A stretch of DNA of 24,268 bases. Source: HXMU1420-2 sp040830545 (GTDB lineage: Bacteria; Pseudomonadota; Alphaproteobacteria; Rhodobacterales; Rhodobacteraceae). Below the pieces are notes generated by a model. The model saw nothing but the letters and a program-made list of their open reading frames with translations, searched no databases and was not told the DNA's origin. Of the stretch, positions 6,358 to 13,845 are shown piece after piece (position 1 is the stretch's first letter; each line of letters opens with the position of its first letter). Position numbers and translations under genes: made by a program. The stretch spans positions 1 to 24,268 of the forward strand of contig JBFOMB010000209.1 in NCBI GenBank assembly GCA_040830545.1, given 5' to 3'.

Positions 6358-7497
6358 CTATCCGTGATCAACCACCTGCAAGTGTTGGGCCAGGGTGTCG
6401 ATTTCGCCCATCCAGTCCTGCACCAGCGCCGGGTCGGAGGGGGCGGCGTGAACGCCAGCGGCGATGCGGCGGTTCAAAACGGCCTCGACCGCGAGCGAGA
6501 CGGGGATCGACACCAGCCGGGCCATCGCCGTGCCCCGTTCGTCGCCCCAGGCGTCCATGACATAGGTTTTGTGCCAGACCGCTTCGCCGTCTTTTTCCGC
6601 CTTCAGTCCAACACAGAGGATCACGCGATCCGGTTCGCCTTCGTCATAGGCGTTTTCGGCCCAGAACTGATCGGACATTTCTTTCAGCCGGGCCTCTCCT
6701 GCGTCGCCCTCGAGCGTTTCGACCTCGGCAAAGACATCTGACCACGCATCGGCCCAGCCGTTCAGGCGCAACGTGCCGCGGACGAATTCGCGCACGGTCC
6801 AGTGATCTTCGAACCCGTAGTCCCCCATGAAAGGCAGGCTGTCGCGGTTCGGGTAGACTTCGAAGCTTTCGGGTTGGGGCAAGGGCGCGACATAGCTGCT
6901 GATCGCGTCCCATGGGCGGTTCACACGCAGTTCCGAGTATTCCCGGACCGACCGCGAGGGCGAGCGCAGTGCTTTCAGCACGCCCAGAGGCGACCAGCTG
7001 AATTTGTACCGGAAGGGGTTCGCGATCTTGGGCACGCCGCCGCAGTAAGAGATGAAGCTCAGATGGTTATCCGCATCAAACGCGTCCGAAGCACGGTAAT
7101 CCGCCACCAGCCAATGCGCCATCAGATGATCGATGCCGGGGTCCAGCCCGACCTCGTTCACCAGCACCACACCGGCCTCACGGGCGGGGCCGTCCAACGC
7201 GCGCATCTCGGGCGCGATGTAGGAGGAGGACACGAAATGCGCGCCTGCGTTGATGGCCAGTTCGGCCAGCGGCACGTGCCAATCACCGGGCAGCATGGAG
7301 ACAATGACATCGCCGGGTTGCAGGGCGGTGCCCAAAGCCTCGATATCAAAGACGCGGATGTTGTCGGTCAGATCGCCAACGGCCTCTTCTGCCTTGGCCG
7401 TGGTCCGGTTCCAGACCGTCACGGGATGTCCCGCTGCAATCAGCCGCCGCAGGCCGGGAATGGCCGACAGGCCCGTGCCGCACCAGTGAACCGTCAT
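6358..7497 (-). CDS. Saccharopine dehydrogenase, LYS9 type (glutamate-forming)
   Basis: A 379-residue oxidoreductase of the saccharopine dehydrogenase C-terminal/NAD(P)-binding family. It should split saccharopine into glutamate and 2-aminoadipate semialdehyde. Family marks include the Rossmann start (HWCGTGLSAIPGLRRLIAAG), NEVGLDPGIDHLMAH, SYCGGVP and NPFRYKFSWSPLGVLKAL, all close to the matching segments of fungal LYS9 and plant SDH domains. It is the last gene of the minus-strand operon; its ATG overlaps the stop of the LYS1-type gene by 4 bases (ATGA), which points to translational coupling. Since alphaproteobacteria make lysine by the diaminopimelate route, the pair most likely serves lysine breakdown, with semialdehyde oxidised to aminoadipate by an enzyme not in this window. 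Confidence 0.93.
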   Translation of the reverse strand: MTVHWCGTGLSAIPGLRRLIAAGHPVTVWNRTTAKAEEAVGDLTDNIRVFDIEALGTALQPGDVIVSMLPGDWHVPLAELAINAGAHFVSSSYIAPEMRALDGPAREAGVVLVNEVGLDPGIDHLMAHWLVADYRASDAFDADNHLSFISYCGGVPKIANPFRYKFSWSPLGVLKALRSPSRSVREYSELRVNRPWDAISSYVAPLPQPESFEVYPNRDSLPFMGDYGFEDHWTVREFVRGTLRLNGWADAWSDVFAEVETLEGDAGEARLKEMSDQFWAENAYDEGEPDRVILCVGLKAEKDGEAVWHKTYVMDAWGDERGTAMARLVSIPVSLAVEAVLNRRIAAGVHAAPSDPALVQDWMGEIDTLAQHLQVVDHG

Positions 7498-8549
7498 GTG
7501 TCTATCCTTCCGATATGCGTTCTGAATTCCGTTTCTGCCCGGCCCCAGACGCCTTTGTCCAGTTCGTTCAGCGTCAAAAGAGAGGTCAGCAGTTGCGCGG
7601 CATAATCCTCGGAGCTTTCGACGGGCAGGAGCGAGGGCAGGTTGTCGATGGCGGTGACGTCCAGCGGCGGGGCGTCATGGACGCGCAGCGCCGGGGCATC
7701 CCAGCTGGTGGTGCGGTCATAAACCGGGATGGGGTTATAAGCACTGCCGGGGTCGCAGGCGATGTCGCCGATCACGCGCAGGGCGCGGTCGGCGGTTGTG
7801 GCCTCTTTGGGCACAAACACGGGCGTTCCGGGGCGGGCCAGGATGCAGTTCAGGAACAGGCCGTGATCCAAGATTTCGGGGGAGGGGCCGCCATGGGCGG
7901 TTTCAGCCATGTCCCAGCGCGTCACGCTGAGGCCCATGGCCGTGCACAGATCGCCCGCGCCGGTGCCGACGCGGCCCAATGCGCCGATGATCAGGGCATC
8001 GGGCAGGGGCGCATCACCGAGGTCCGCGCGCAGGTCGCTGCGTAGAGCTTCCTGACCTGAAACAACTGACACCGGCCCGCAGATGTCCCAGCGCTGCTGG
8101 GCGGCCCAGCATTTCAGCGCAACCGCCGCCCCTGCATAGCCCGCCCAATAGCCAAAGGCCGCAACCCGGCGACCATCTTCGTCGACGAGGTATTCCAGAT
8201 CATAAAGTGTGCCGCCGCCCGCGCGGAAGCGTTTGAGCAGAACCTGCCCATCCGGCTGGCCCTTGTAGGCGTGGCCGAACATAATGTGGCGATGGGGCAG
8301 GGGCGTGCCGTCTTCGGGCAGTTCCTTCAGCCCGAAGACGATCGCGTCTTTGGGCGCATCCGGCCAACTGTTTTCAGGCGCCAGATCGCAGCCCGCCTCT
8401 GCATAGCCGTCAATCGGGATCGCGCGGACGGAGCTGTGTTCGACGGTGACGCGTAGCCCGGCCTCGATCAATTCACGCGCGCCGTCCGGTGTCAGGCCGA
8501 CCCGTTCCTCGTTCGGGCGCTGTTCGGCCCGGACCCATAGATGTGTCAT
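7494..8549 (-). CDS. Saccharopine dehydrogenase, LYS1 type (LKR role)
   Basis: A 351-residue protein of the alanine dehydrogenase/transhydrogenase-like LYS1 family, which joins lysine and 2-oxoglutarate to saccharopine or runs the reverse. The N-terminus RAEQRPNEERVGLTPDGARELIEAG is the AlaDh/PNT N-domain signature. K75 (LKELPED) and H93 (MFGHAYKGQ) match the catalytic lysine and histidine of fungal LYS1. A glycine-rich nucleotide loop follows at about 188-199 (IIGALGRVGTGAGD), and the C-terminal IDNLPSLLPVESSEDYA is nearly the family consensus. The gene lies between GST (1-base TGATG overlap) and the LYS9-type gene (4-base overlap). In a catabolic setting it would act as the lysine-ketoglutarate reductase half of the plant fused LKR/SDH enzyme, here as a separate protein. 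Confidence 0.93.
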   Translation of the reverse strand: MTHLWVRAEQRPNEERVGLTPDGARELIEAGLRVTVEHSSVRAIPIDGYAEAGCDLAPENSWPDAPKDAIVFGLKELPEDGTPLPHRHIMFGHAYKGQPDGQVLLKRFRAGGGTLYDLEYLVDEDGRRVAAFGYWAGYAGAAVALKCWAAQQRWDICGPVSVVSGQEALRSDLRADLGDAPLPDALIIGALGRVGTGAGDLCTAMGLSVTRWDMAETAHGGPSPEILDHGLFLNCILARPGTPVFVPKEATTADRALRVIGDIACDPGSAYNPIPVYDRTTSWDAPALRVHDAPPLDVTAIDNLPSLLPVESSEDYAAQLLTSLLTLNELDKGVWGRAETEFRTHIGRIDT

Positions 8550-9172
8550 CAGCCGAACATCCCCTGTTGCGTGACGGTCTGGACCGACGCGCGGTCTTCC
8601 ATCGCGGCCATGAAGGCGCGGAGTTTCGGAAACGGGGCAAGGTCCACGCCGTCGCCAGGCAACCAGCGGGCCACCACATAGAGGTAGGCGTCTGCCAGCG
8701 ATACATCCGCGCCGCAGACAAACGGGCCGTCCAGCAGGATGTGGTTTTCAACATACTCTGCGCTGGCAGTCATGGTTTCAGGGACCTTGGCCCGCATGTC
8801 CACCCAGGAGGTTTCGTCATTCGCCCAGCGGTGGCCGCGCATCTTGTGTGCGTGGTTCACGTGCATGGTGGAGGCCAGATAATACATCGCCTCGCGCATG
8901 CGGCCTGCCAGATAAGGGTCCGCCGGGACCAGTCCGGCGTCCGGGGCTATGGTGGCGACATAATCCAGCAGCGCGCCGGTTTCCGTCAGGATGCCCTGAT
9001 CGGTGATCAGCGCAGGCACGCGGCCTTTTGGGTTGATCTGGTGATAGGCGGGTTTGGTCTGCTCTGCGTTGGCAAAGTCGATCTTTTGCGCCTCGTAGGT
9101 CACGCCCGCCTCTTCCAGGGCGATGGCAATGGCGATGGAGATCGTGCCGGGGGCATAGGTGAGGGTCAGCAT
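8549..9172 (-). CDS. Glutathione S-transferase family protein
   Basis: A 207-residue cytosolic GST-like protein. The N-terminal thioredoxin-like domain includes the cis-proline region GRVPALITDQG (about 50-60) and the glutathione gamma-glutamyl contact LTETGALLDYVA, where TET/E replaces the usual ESxAI. The C-terminal helical domain follows with the conserved DVSLADAYLYVVARW, the N-capping box of GST helix 6. The start at ATG (complement of 9170-9172) has a GAGGA ribosome site. Its stop overlaps the LYS1-type start by one base, so it is co-translated with the saccharopine genes. Its role there is unknown; handling of reactive aldehyde or of a glutathione-conjugated intermediate is an inference. 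Confidence 0.9.
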   Translation of the reverse strand: MLTLTYAPGTISIAIAIALEEAGVTYEAQKIDFANAEQTKPAYHQINPKGRVPALITDQGILTETGALLDYVATIAPDAGLVPADPYLAGRMREAMYYLASTMHVNHAHKMRGHRWANDETSWVDMRAKVPETMTASAEYVENHILLDGPFVCGADVSLADAYLYVVARWLPGDGVDLAPFPKLRAFMAAMEDRASVQTVTQQGMFG

Positions 9173-9184
9173 GGCGGGGTCCTC

Positions 9185-9835
9185 TTACAGATGTGTTTGG
9201 GCATAGTGGCGGTCGGGTGCCTCAAGATGCGGCACCGCATTGAAGAGTACCGGGCTGAGCTGATCGCCGATAGGGAACAGGCGGTGGACCGAGGTGTTCA
9301 TGATCGCCAGCGCCATGCGCGCAAGGGCCGGAACCTCCAGGTCCAGAAAACGACGCATGGCCATGGCGATCAGCCCGCCGGAGGTGACAACCAATGCCGG
9401 GCCGCGACCTGCGGCGATTTCGTGCAGGGCGTCGCTGACGCGGGTTTCGAAGGCCTGAAAGCTTTCGGGCGGGCCGTCGATTTCACCGTTTTTCCAGGCG
9501 GTGAAAACCGTTGGCAGGTGCTGAATGAAACCTTCGCGTTCGGTCGGGATTTCAATGCCTTGCTGTTCCTTCAGCAGTTCGGCGAGGGTGAAATATTCCA
9601 ATTCGTTCAGGCGCGGATCGCGCACGGCCTCGGCATGGCCCATGCTGGCCGCCGTTTCGATATGGCGCACCAGTGTGCCGGTGTAAATGCGCGGGTGAAA
9701 ATCGCCGCAGTCGCGCAGATGCGCGCCCAACCACTCGGCCTGTTGATGGCCCAGCGGGCTGAGCTTGTCATAGCTGATTTCATCGCGGGCGCCGGTATTG
9801 GCCTGACCGTGACGGATGAGAGTGATGTGGGACAT
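9185..9835 (-). CDS. Histidine phosphatase family protein
   Basis: A 216-residue member of the phosphoglycerate mutase-like (histidine phosphatase) superfamily. The catalytic LIRHGQAN is at residues 6-13 with phospho-acceptor H9; a second arginine is in TLVRHIETA, the conserved Glu in LNELEYF, and the second catalytic histidine position is represented by VVTSGGLIAMAMR, where the usual GHG/SHG histidine appears to be replaced by S-G-G. That replacement may alter or lower activity. Start chosen at ATG (complement of 9833-9835), which puts RHG in the standard place and has a GAGG ribosome site. It is the first gene of the minus-strand operon, 12 bases before GST. The substrate is unknown. Confidence 0.88.
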   Translation of the reverse strand: MSHITLIRHGQANTGARDEISYDKLSPLGHQQAEWLGAHLRDCGDFHPRIYTGTLVRHIETAASMGHAEAVRDPRLNELEYFTLAELLKEQQGIEIPTEREGFIQHLPTVFTAWKNGEIDGPPESFQAFETRVSDALHEIAAGRGPALVVTSGGLIAMAMRRFLDLEVPALARMALAIMNTSVHRLFPIGDQLSPVLFNAVPHLEAPDRHYAQTHL

Positions 9836-9901
9836 GGCGGCCTCGTGGCTCTGGTTCGCGCTTTGATAGGCAAGCATTGCGCCGGTGGAAAGGGCAGGAG
9901 G

Positions 9902-9933
9902 CCTGCGGCGCGAGTATTTTTCCCAAGAAGAAG
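9902..9933 (+). repeat. Diverged copy of the interspersed repeat
   Basis: CCTGCGGCG then CGAGTATTTTTCCCAAGAAG plus AAG has the same layout as the element at 1966-1997 (GC-rich CCTCCGGCGG head, GAGTATTT, purine-rich tail), with about 17 of 22 core positions shared. It lies in the gap between the divergent histidine phosphatase and formate dehydrogenase genes, so it may sit within their promoter region. Confidence 0.5.
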
Positions 9934-10029
9934 ACAGCGGCGCGTATCGGAAACGCGGTGGGGTCCGGAATGGCGCGATTCCGGTCGCGATTGTCGGGAT
10001 TGGGCCTCCTCCACGGCGAGAGGATTGTC

Positions 10030-10054
10030 TATAACCGCGCGTGATTGAGAAAGG
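10030..10054 (+). promoter_or_regulatory. Possible -10 element and ribosome site of fdhA
   Basis: TATAAC (10030-10035) resembles a -10 hexamer, but no convincing -35 lies 16-18 bases upstream, so it would need an activator or be chance. GAGAAAGG (10047-10054) lies 7 bases before ATG 10062 and decides that start over the in-frame GTG at 10041. Confidence 0.3.
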
Positions 10055-10061
10055 TGCGCGC

Positions 10062-12842
10062 ATGACCCAGACCGTGAAGTTCATTTTGGACGGGCAGGAA
10101 ATCGAGGCCGAAAAGGGGCTGACCATTTGGGAAGTGGCCCATGGGCGTGACCTGGTGATCCCGCACCTGTGCCATAAACCGGCACCGGGGTATCGCCCTG
10201 ACGGCAATTGCCGCGCCTGCATGGTCGAGGTGGAGGGTGAGCGCACGCTGGTGGCGTCCTGCATTCGCGAGCCTCACGATGGGATGGTGGTTACGACCGA
10301 CTCCGCCCGGGCAAAGACCGCGCGCAAGATGGTTGTCGAAATGCTGGTCGCGGATCAGCCCGAGCGTGAAGAGGCGCATGACCGGTCGTCCCATCTGTGG
10401 GACATGGCCGAGGCAAATGGCGTCAGCGAAAGCCGGTTCCCGAAGCTGGAAGAGGGCCGGATTCCGCTGCTGGATGACAGCCACGTTGCAATGCACGTGA
10501 ACCTGGATGCCTGCATTCAGTGCGGTCTGTGCGTGCGCGCCTGCCGCGAGGTGCAGGTGAACGATGTGATCGGCATGGCCGGGCGCGGGCACGATTCCTA
10601 TCCTGTGTTTGACATGTCCGACCCGATGGGCGCGTCGACCTGCGTGGCATGCGGTGAATGTGTGCAGGCTTGCCCGACCGGGGCGCTGATGCCTGCGACC
10701 GTTCTGGACGACGCACAGCAGGGCGATAGCGCGGATTATGACAGCGAGGTCGAAAGCATCTGCCCGTTCTGCGGCGTGGGCTGTCAGGTGTCGCTGAAGG
10801 TCAAGGACGGCAAGGTCAAATATGTCGAGGGCATCAATGGCCCTGCAAACGAGGGCCGTTTGTGTGTGAAGGGCCGGTTCGGGTTTGACTATATCCACCA
10901 TGACCACCGCCTGACCAAACCGCTGATCCGGCGCGACGATGCGCCCGCCAAGGGGCTGAACGTGGAGCCGGGCAACTGGCAGGAGTTTTTCCGCGAGGCG
11001 TCCTGGGAAGAGGCGATGCAGCATGCGGCGGGCGGTCTGGCAAAGCTGCGTGACAACAAGGGTGGCACCTCGATTGCCGGGTTCGGCAGTGCGAAATGCA
11101 CCAACGAAGAGGCGTATCTGTTCCAGAAGCTGATCCGCCAGGGCTTTGGCCACAACAACGTGGATCACTGCACGCGGCTGTGCCATGCCTCGTCCGTTGC
11201 GGCGTTGATCGAAAACGTTGGCTCGGGCGCGGTGACGGCGACGTTCAATGAGATCGAGAATGCGGATGTGGCCATTGTCATTGGCTGTAACCCGATTGAG
11301 AACCACCCGGTCGCGGCAACCTTTTTCAAGCAGTTCACCAAGCGCGGCGGCAAGCTGATCGTGATGGACCCGCGCGGCGTGGGCCTGCGCCGCTTTGCCA
11401 GCCACATGCTGCAGTTCAAGCCCGGCGGCGATGTGTCCATGCTGAACGCGATCATGCACGTGATCGTCGAAGAGGGGCTGTACGACCAGCAATATATCGA
11501 CGCCTATACCGAGAATTGGGAGGCCGAGAAGGCGCATCTGGCCCAGTTCCCGCCAGAGAAGATGGCCGAGATCTGCGGAATCGAGGCCGAGGTGCTGCGC
11601 GATGTGGCCCGGACCTTTGCCACTGCGAAATCCGGCATGATCTTCTGGGGCATGGGGATTAGTCAGCATATTCACGGCACGGACAATTCACGCTGCCTGA
11701 TTTCGCTGGCGCTGATGTGTGGTCACGTGGGGCGTCCGGGCACGGGCCTGCACCCGCTGCGGGGGCAGAACAACGTGCAAGGCGCGTCGGATGCGGGGCT
11801 GATCCCGATGTTCCTGCCTGACTATCAGACGGTGACGGATGATGGCGTGCGCACGGCCTTTACCGATGTCTGGAAATCCGGCGACTTTTCGAACGAAAAG
11901 GGCCTGACCGTGACCGAGATCATGGATGCGGTGCACGAGGACAAGATCCACGGCATGTATATCCTGGGCGAAAACCCGGCCATGTCCGACCCGGATGTGG
12001 AACATGCCCGCGATGCGCTGGCCAAGCTGGAGCATCTGGTGGTGCAGGACATTTTCCTGACGGAAACCGCGAACTATGCGGATGTGATCCTGCCAGCCTC
12101 GGCGTTTTATGAGAAATCCGGCACGGTCACGAACACCAACCGTCAGGTGCAGATGGGTCGCCCGGCCGTTGCCCCTCCGGGTGAGGCGCGCGAGGACTGG
12201 GCGATCACGGTCGAATTGGCGCAGCGGCTGGGGCTCGACTGGTCCTATGACAGCCCGGCGGATGTGTTTGCCGAAATGAAGCTGAACATGAAATCGCTGG
12301 ACAACATCACCTGGGACCGTCTGGAAGGTGTGAATGCGGTGACCTACCCGTCGCTGACGCCCGAAGATCCCGGCCAGGCGATTGTGTTCGGCGATGGTTT
12401 CCCACGGCCTGAGGGACGCGCGAAATTCACGCCAGCCGCGATCATTCCGCCGGATGACACGCCGGATGCAGAGTTCCCGATGATCATGATCACGGGGCGG
12501 CAGTTGGAGCATTGGCACACCGGGTCGATGACGCGCCGTTCCACCGTGCTGGACGCGGTCGAGCCGGAGGCGAATTGCTCGCTCAACCCGAAAACCCTGC
12601 GCAAGCTGGGGGTCGAGCCCGGTGACATGCTGCGCCTGTCCACAAAGCGCGGTTCGATCGAGATCATGGCCCGTGCGGACCGCGCCGTGGCCGAGGATAT
12701 GGTGTTTGTGCCCTTTGCCTATGTGGAGGCGGCGGCGAATATCCTGACGAACCCTGCGGTTGACCCCTATGGGAAGATCCCTGAGTTCAAGTACTCGGCG
12801 GTACGCATTGAGCCTGCTGAGGGGCAGATGGCGGCGGAGTAA
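10062..12842 (+). CDS. Formate dehydrogenase alpha subunit (Mo, Fe-S)
   Basis: A 926-residue molybdopterin oxidoreductase expected to oxidise formate to CO2. In order: an N-terminal [2Fe-2S] ferredoxin-like domain (C37, C50, C53, C67), two [4Fe-4S] sites (C151/154/157/161 and C194/197/200/204), the catalytic-domain [4Fe-4S] site (C234, C237, C241, C268), and the bis-MGD domain with C374-H375 in RLCHASSV and R567 in HPLRGQNN, the active-site Cys-His and Arg of formate dehydrogenases. It uses cysteine, not selenocysteine. There is no cysteine between 67 and 151, so the NuoG/FdsA-type His-Cys3 cluster is absent. No FdsB/FdsG diaphorase, accessory FdhD or cytochrome gene is adjacent, so its electron acceptor is not shown. 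There is no Tat signal, so it is cytoplasmic. ATG 10062 is chosen over GTG 10041 by ribosome-site spacing. Confidence 0.92.
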   Translation: MTQTVKFILDGQEIEAEKGLTIWEVAHGRDLVIPHLCHKPAPGYRPDGNCRACMVEVEGERTLVASCIREPHDGMVVTTDSARAKTARKMVVEMLVADQPEREEAHDRSSHLWDMAEANGVSESRFPKLEEGRIPLLDDSHVAMHVNLDACIQCGLCVRACREVQVNDVIGMAGRGHDSYPVFDMSDPMGASTCVACGECVQACPTGALMPATVLDDAQQGDSADYDSEVESICPFCGVGCQVSLKVKDGKVKYVEGINGPANEGRLCVKGRFGFDYIHHDHRLTKPLIRRDDAPAKGLNVEPGNWQEFFREASWEEAMQHAAGGLAKLRDNKGGTSIAGFGSAKCTNEEAYLFQKLIRQGFGHNNVDHCTRLCHASSVAALIENVGSGAVTATFNEIENADVAIVIGCNPIENHPVAATFFKQFTKRGGKLIVMDPRGVGLRRFASHMLQFKPGGDVSMLNAIMHVIVEEGLYDQQYIDAYTENWEAEKAHLAQFPPEKMAEICGIEAEVLRDVARTFATAKSGMIFWGMGISQHIHGTDNSRCLISLALMCGHVGRPGTGLHPLRGQNNVQGASDAGLIPMFLPDYQTVTDDGVRTAFTDVWKSGDFSNEKGLTVTEIMDAVHEDKIHGMYILGENPAMSDPDVEHARDALAKLEHLVVQDIFLTETANYADVILPASAFYEKSGTVTNTNRQVQMGRPAVAPPGEAREDWAITVELAQRLGLDWSYDSPADVFAEMKLNMKSLDNITWDRLEGVNAVTYPSLTPEDPGQAIVFGDGFPRPEGRAKFTPAAIIPPDDTPDAEFPMIMITGRQLEHWHTGSMTRRSTVLDAVEPEANCSLNPKTLRKLGVEPGDMLRLSTKRGSIEIMARADRAVAEDMVFVPFAYVEAAANILTNPAVDPYGKIPEFKYSAVRIEPAEGQMAAE

Positions 12843-12884
12843 GAGCGCTTCGTTTGGGTTGCGCCAGACACTGGCTTTAAAGAG

Positions 12885-12907
12885 CGCCGGGCCTTGTGGG
12901 TCCGGCG
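12885..12907 (+). terminator. Stem-loop after the formate dehydrogenase gene
   Basis: CGCCGGGCC (12885-12893) pairs with GGTCCGGCG (12899-12907) around a five-base loop, with one G-T pair. It starts about 40 bases after the stop codon at 12842 and ends 20 bases before the HNH start. It lacks a clear T-tract, so it is a plausible but unproven terminator separating the two transcripts. Confidence 0.4.
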
Positions 12908-12927
12908 TTGCCATGTTTCGATGGTGC

Positions 12928-13845
12928 ATGGCCAATGCAGTCCTTATCCAAAACCCGGAGTCGATCTACAAAGACGAACCGGGGCTACGGTATCATTTTC
13001 CCAAAATGTATCTGGGCCGGATTGAGGCCTGCATCGGCGATTGGGTCGTTTTCTACGAGGGTAAGAGGGGTAAATTCGGCTATACATCCGTACAAAAGCT
13101 GAATGGTGTTACGCCTGATCCAGACCTTGAAGGCCACTACTTTGCATGGCTCGATCGGGGTTCGCTGTGGCAGTTTGAGCAGGTTGTTCCACGAAACTCA
13201 CTTATGGGGTTGGCATACGAACACAGCCTGCGGGGTCACGATGGGCGCGCGATCAGCGGCGGGTACGCAGTATCCGCGGTTCGCGGTGTCTCGTTTGCCG
13301 AGTTTACAGAGATTGTCATGGCAGGCCTGCGGCCGCTGGTTGGTCCCGATGCCTTACCCCGCAGCGCTGATGCAAATGACCTTGACGGGTTTGCGGAAGA
13401 CGCAGCAGACTTCACGTTCCCGGATTCCAGCGACATCCGTACGAAAATTCTCGTTTCGCGTGATGCGCGCGATCAGTCTTTTGCGCGCTTGGTCAAGGCG
13501 GCGTATGGCGGGCGCTGCGCAATTTCGGGCCTGGATTTGCGTAATGGCGGCGGAAGGTCCGAGGTGCAAGCGGCCCATATTCTACCGGTTCACGCAAAGG
13601 GACCGGATGTCGTGCAAAACGGTTTGGCGCTGTCCGGAACAATTCATTGGATGTTTGATCGAGGGTTGATCACTGTTGGCCCGGACTACGAAGTCATTGT
13701 GTCCGACAACAAAGTAACCCCTGAGGTGCGACAACGCTTGATCTCACCCACCGGGCGGCTGCATCTTCCTGCAAACAGGCGGGACTATCCGCATCAGTCC
13801 TACCTGACCTATCACAGAGAAAACATCTTTGGTGCCGCCGCATGA
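12928..13845 (+). CDS. HNH endonuclease with unassigned N-terminal domain
   Basis: A 305-residue protein. The C-terminal part (about 190-250) is an HNH_2-type nuclease domain: C197 in GGRCAISGL, AAHILPVHA with H217, N231-G232 in QNGLALS, and H240/D244 in IHWMFDRGL. The first ~130 residues (from RYHFPKMYLGRIEACIGDWVV) are shared with many stand-alone bacterial HNH proteins; the strand-rich pattern suggests a nucleic-acid reader of the PUA/ASCH kind, which is inference. A modification-dependent or other restriction nuclease is the likely role; no methylase is adjacent. Start chosen at ATG 12928; ATG 12913 would add five residues, and neither has a good ribosome site. Codon use looks less GC-biased than in neighbours (CTT, CAA, AAA, TAT), which suggests acquisition by transfer. 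Its stop overlaps the next gene by 4 bases. Confidence 0.82.
   Translation: MANAVLIQNPESIYKDEPGLRYHFPKMYLGRIEACIGDWVVFYEGKRGKFGYTSVQKLNGVTPDPDLEGHYFAWLDRGSLWQFEQVVPRNSLMGLAYEHSLRGHDGRAISGGYAVSAVRGVSFAEFTEIVMAGLRPLVGPDALPRSADANDLDGFAEDAADFTFPDSSDIRTKILVSRDARDQSFARLVKAAYGGRCAISGLDLRNGGGRSEVQAAHILPVHAKGPDVVQNGLALSGTIHWMFDRGLITVGPDYEVIVSDNKVTPEVRQRLISPTGRLHLPANRRDYPHQSYLTYHRENIFGAAA

Noticed and set aside
8489..10048. A 519-codon plus-strand frame across the GST and histidine phosphatase genes
   Set aside because: It spans two real minus-strand genes and their intergenic gap, shows no domain and has shadow-type composition.
11163..11200. Selenocysteine in the formate dehydrogenase active site
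   Set aside because: The active-site codon 374 is TGC (cysteine) and no in-frame TGA occurs in the gene.
10029..12935. Long minus-strand frames (548 and 415 codons) opposite the formate dehydrogenase gene
   Set aside because: Same antisense shadow pattern; the plus strand encodes a complete multi-domain enzyme and the minus translations show no family motifs.
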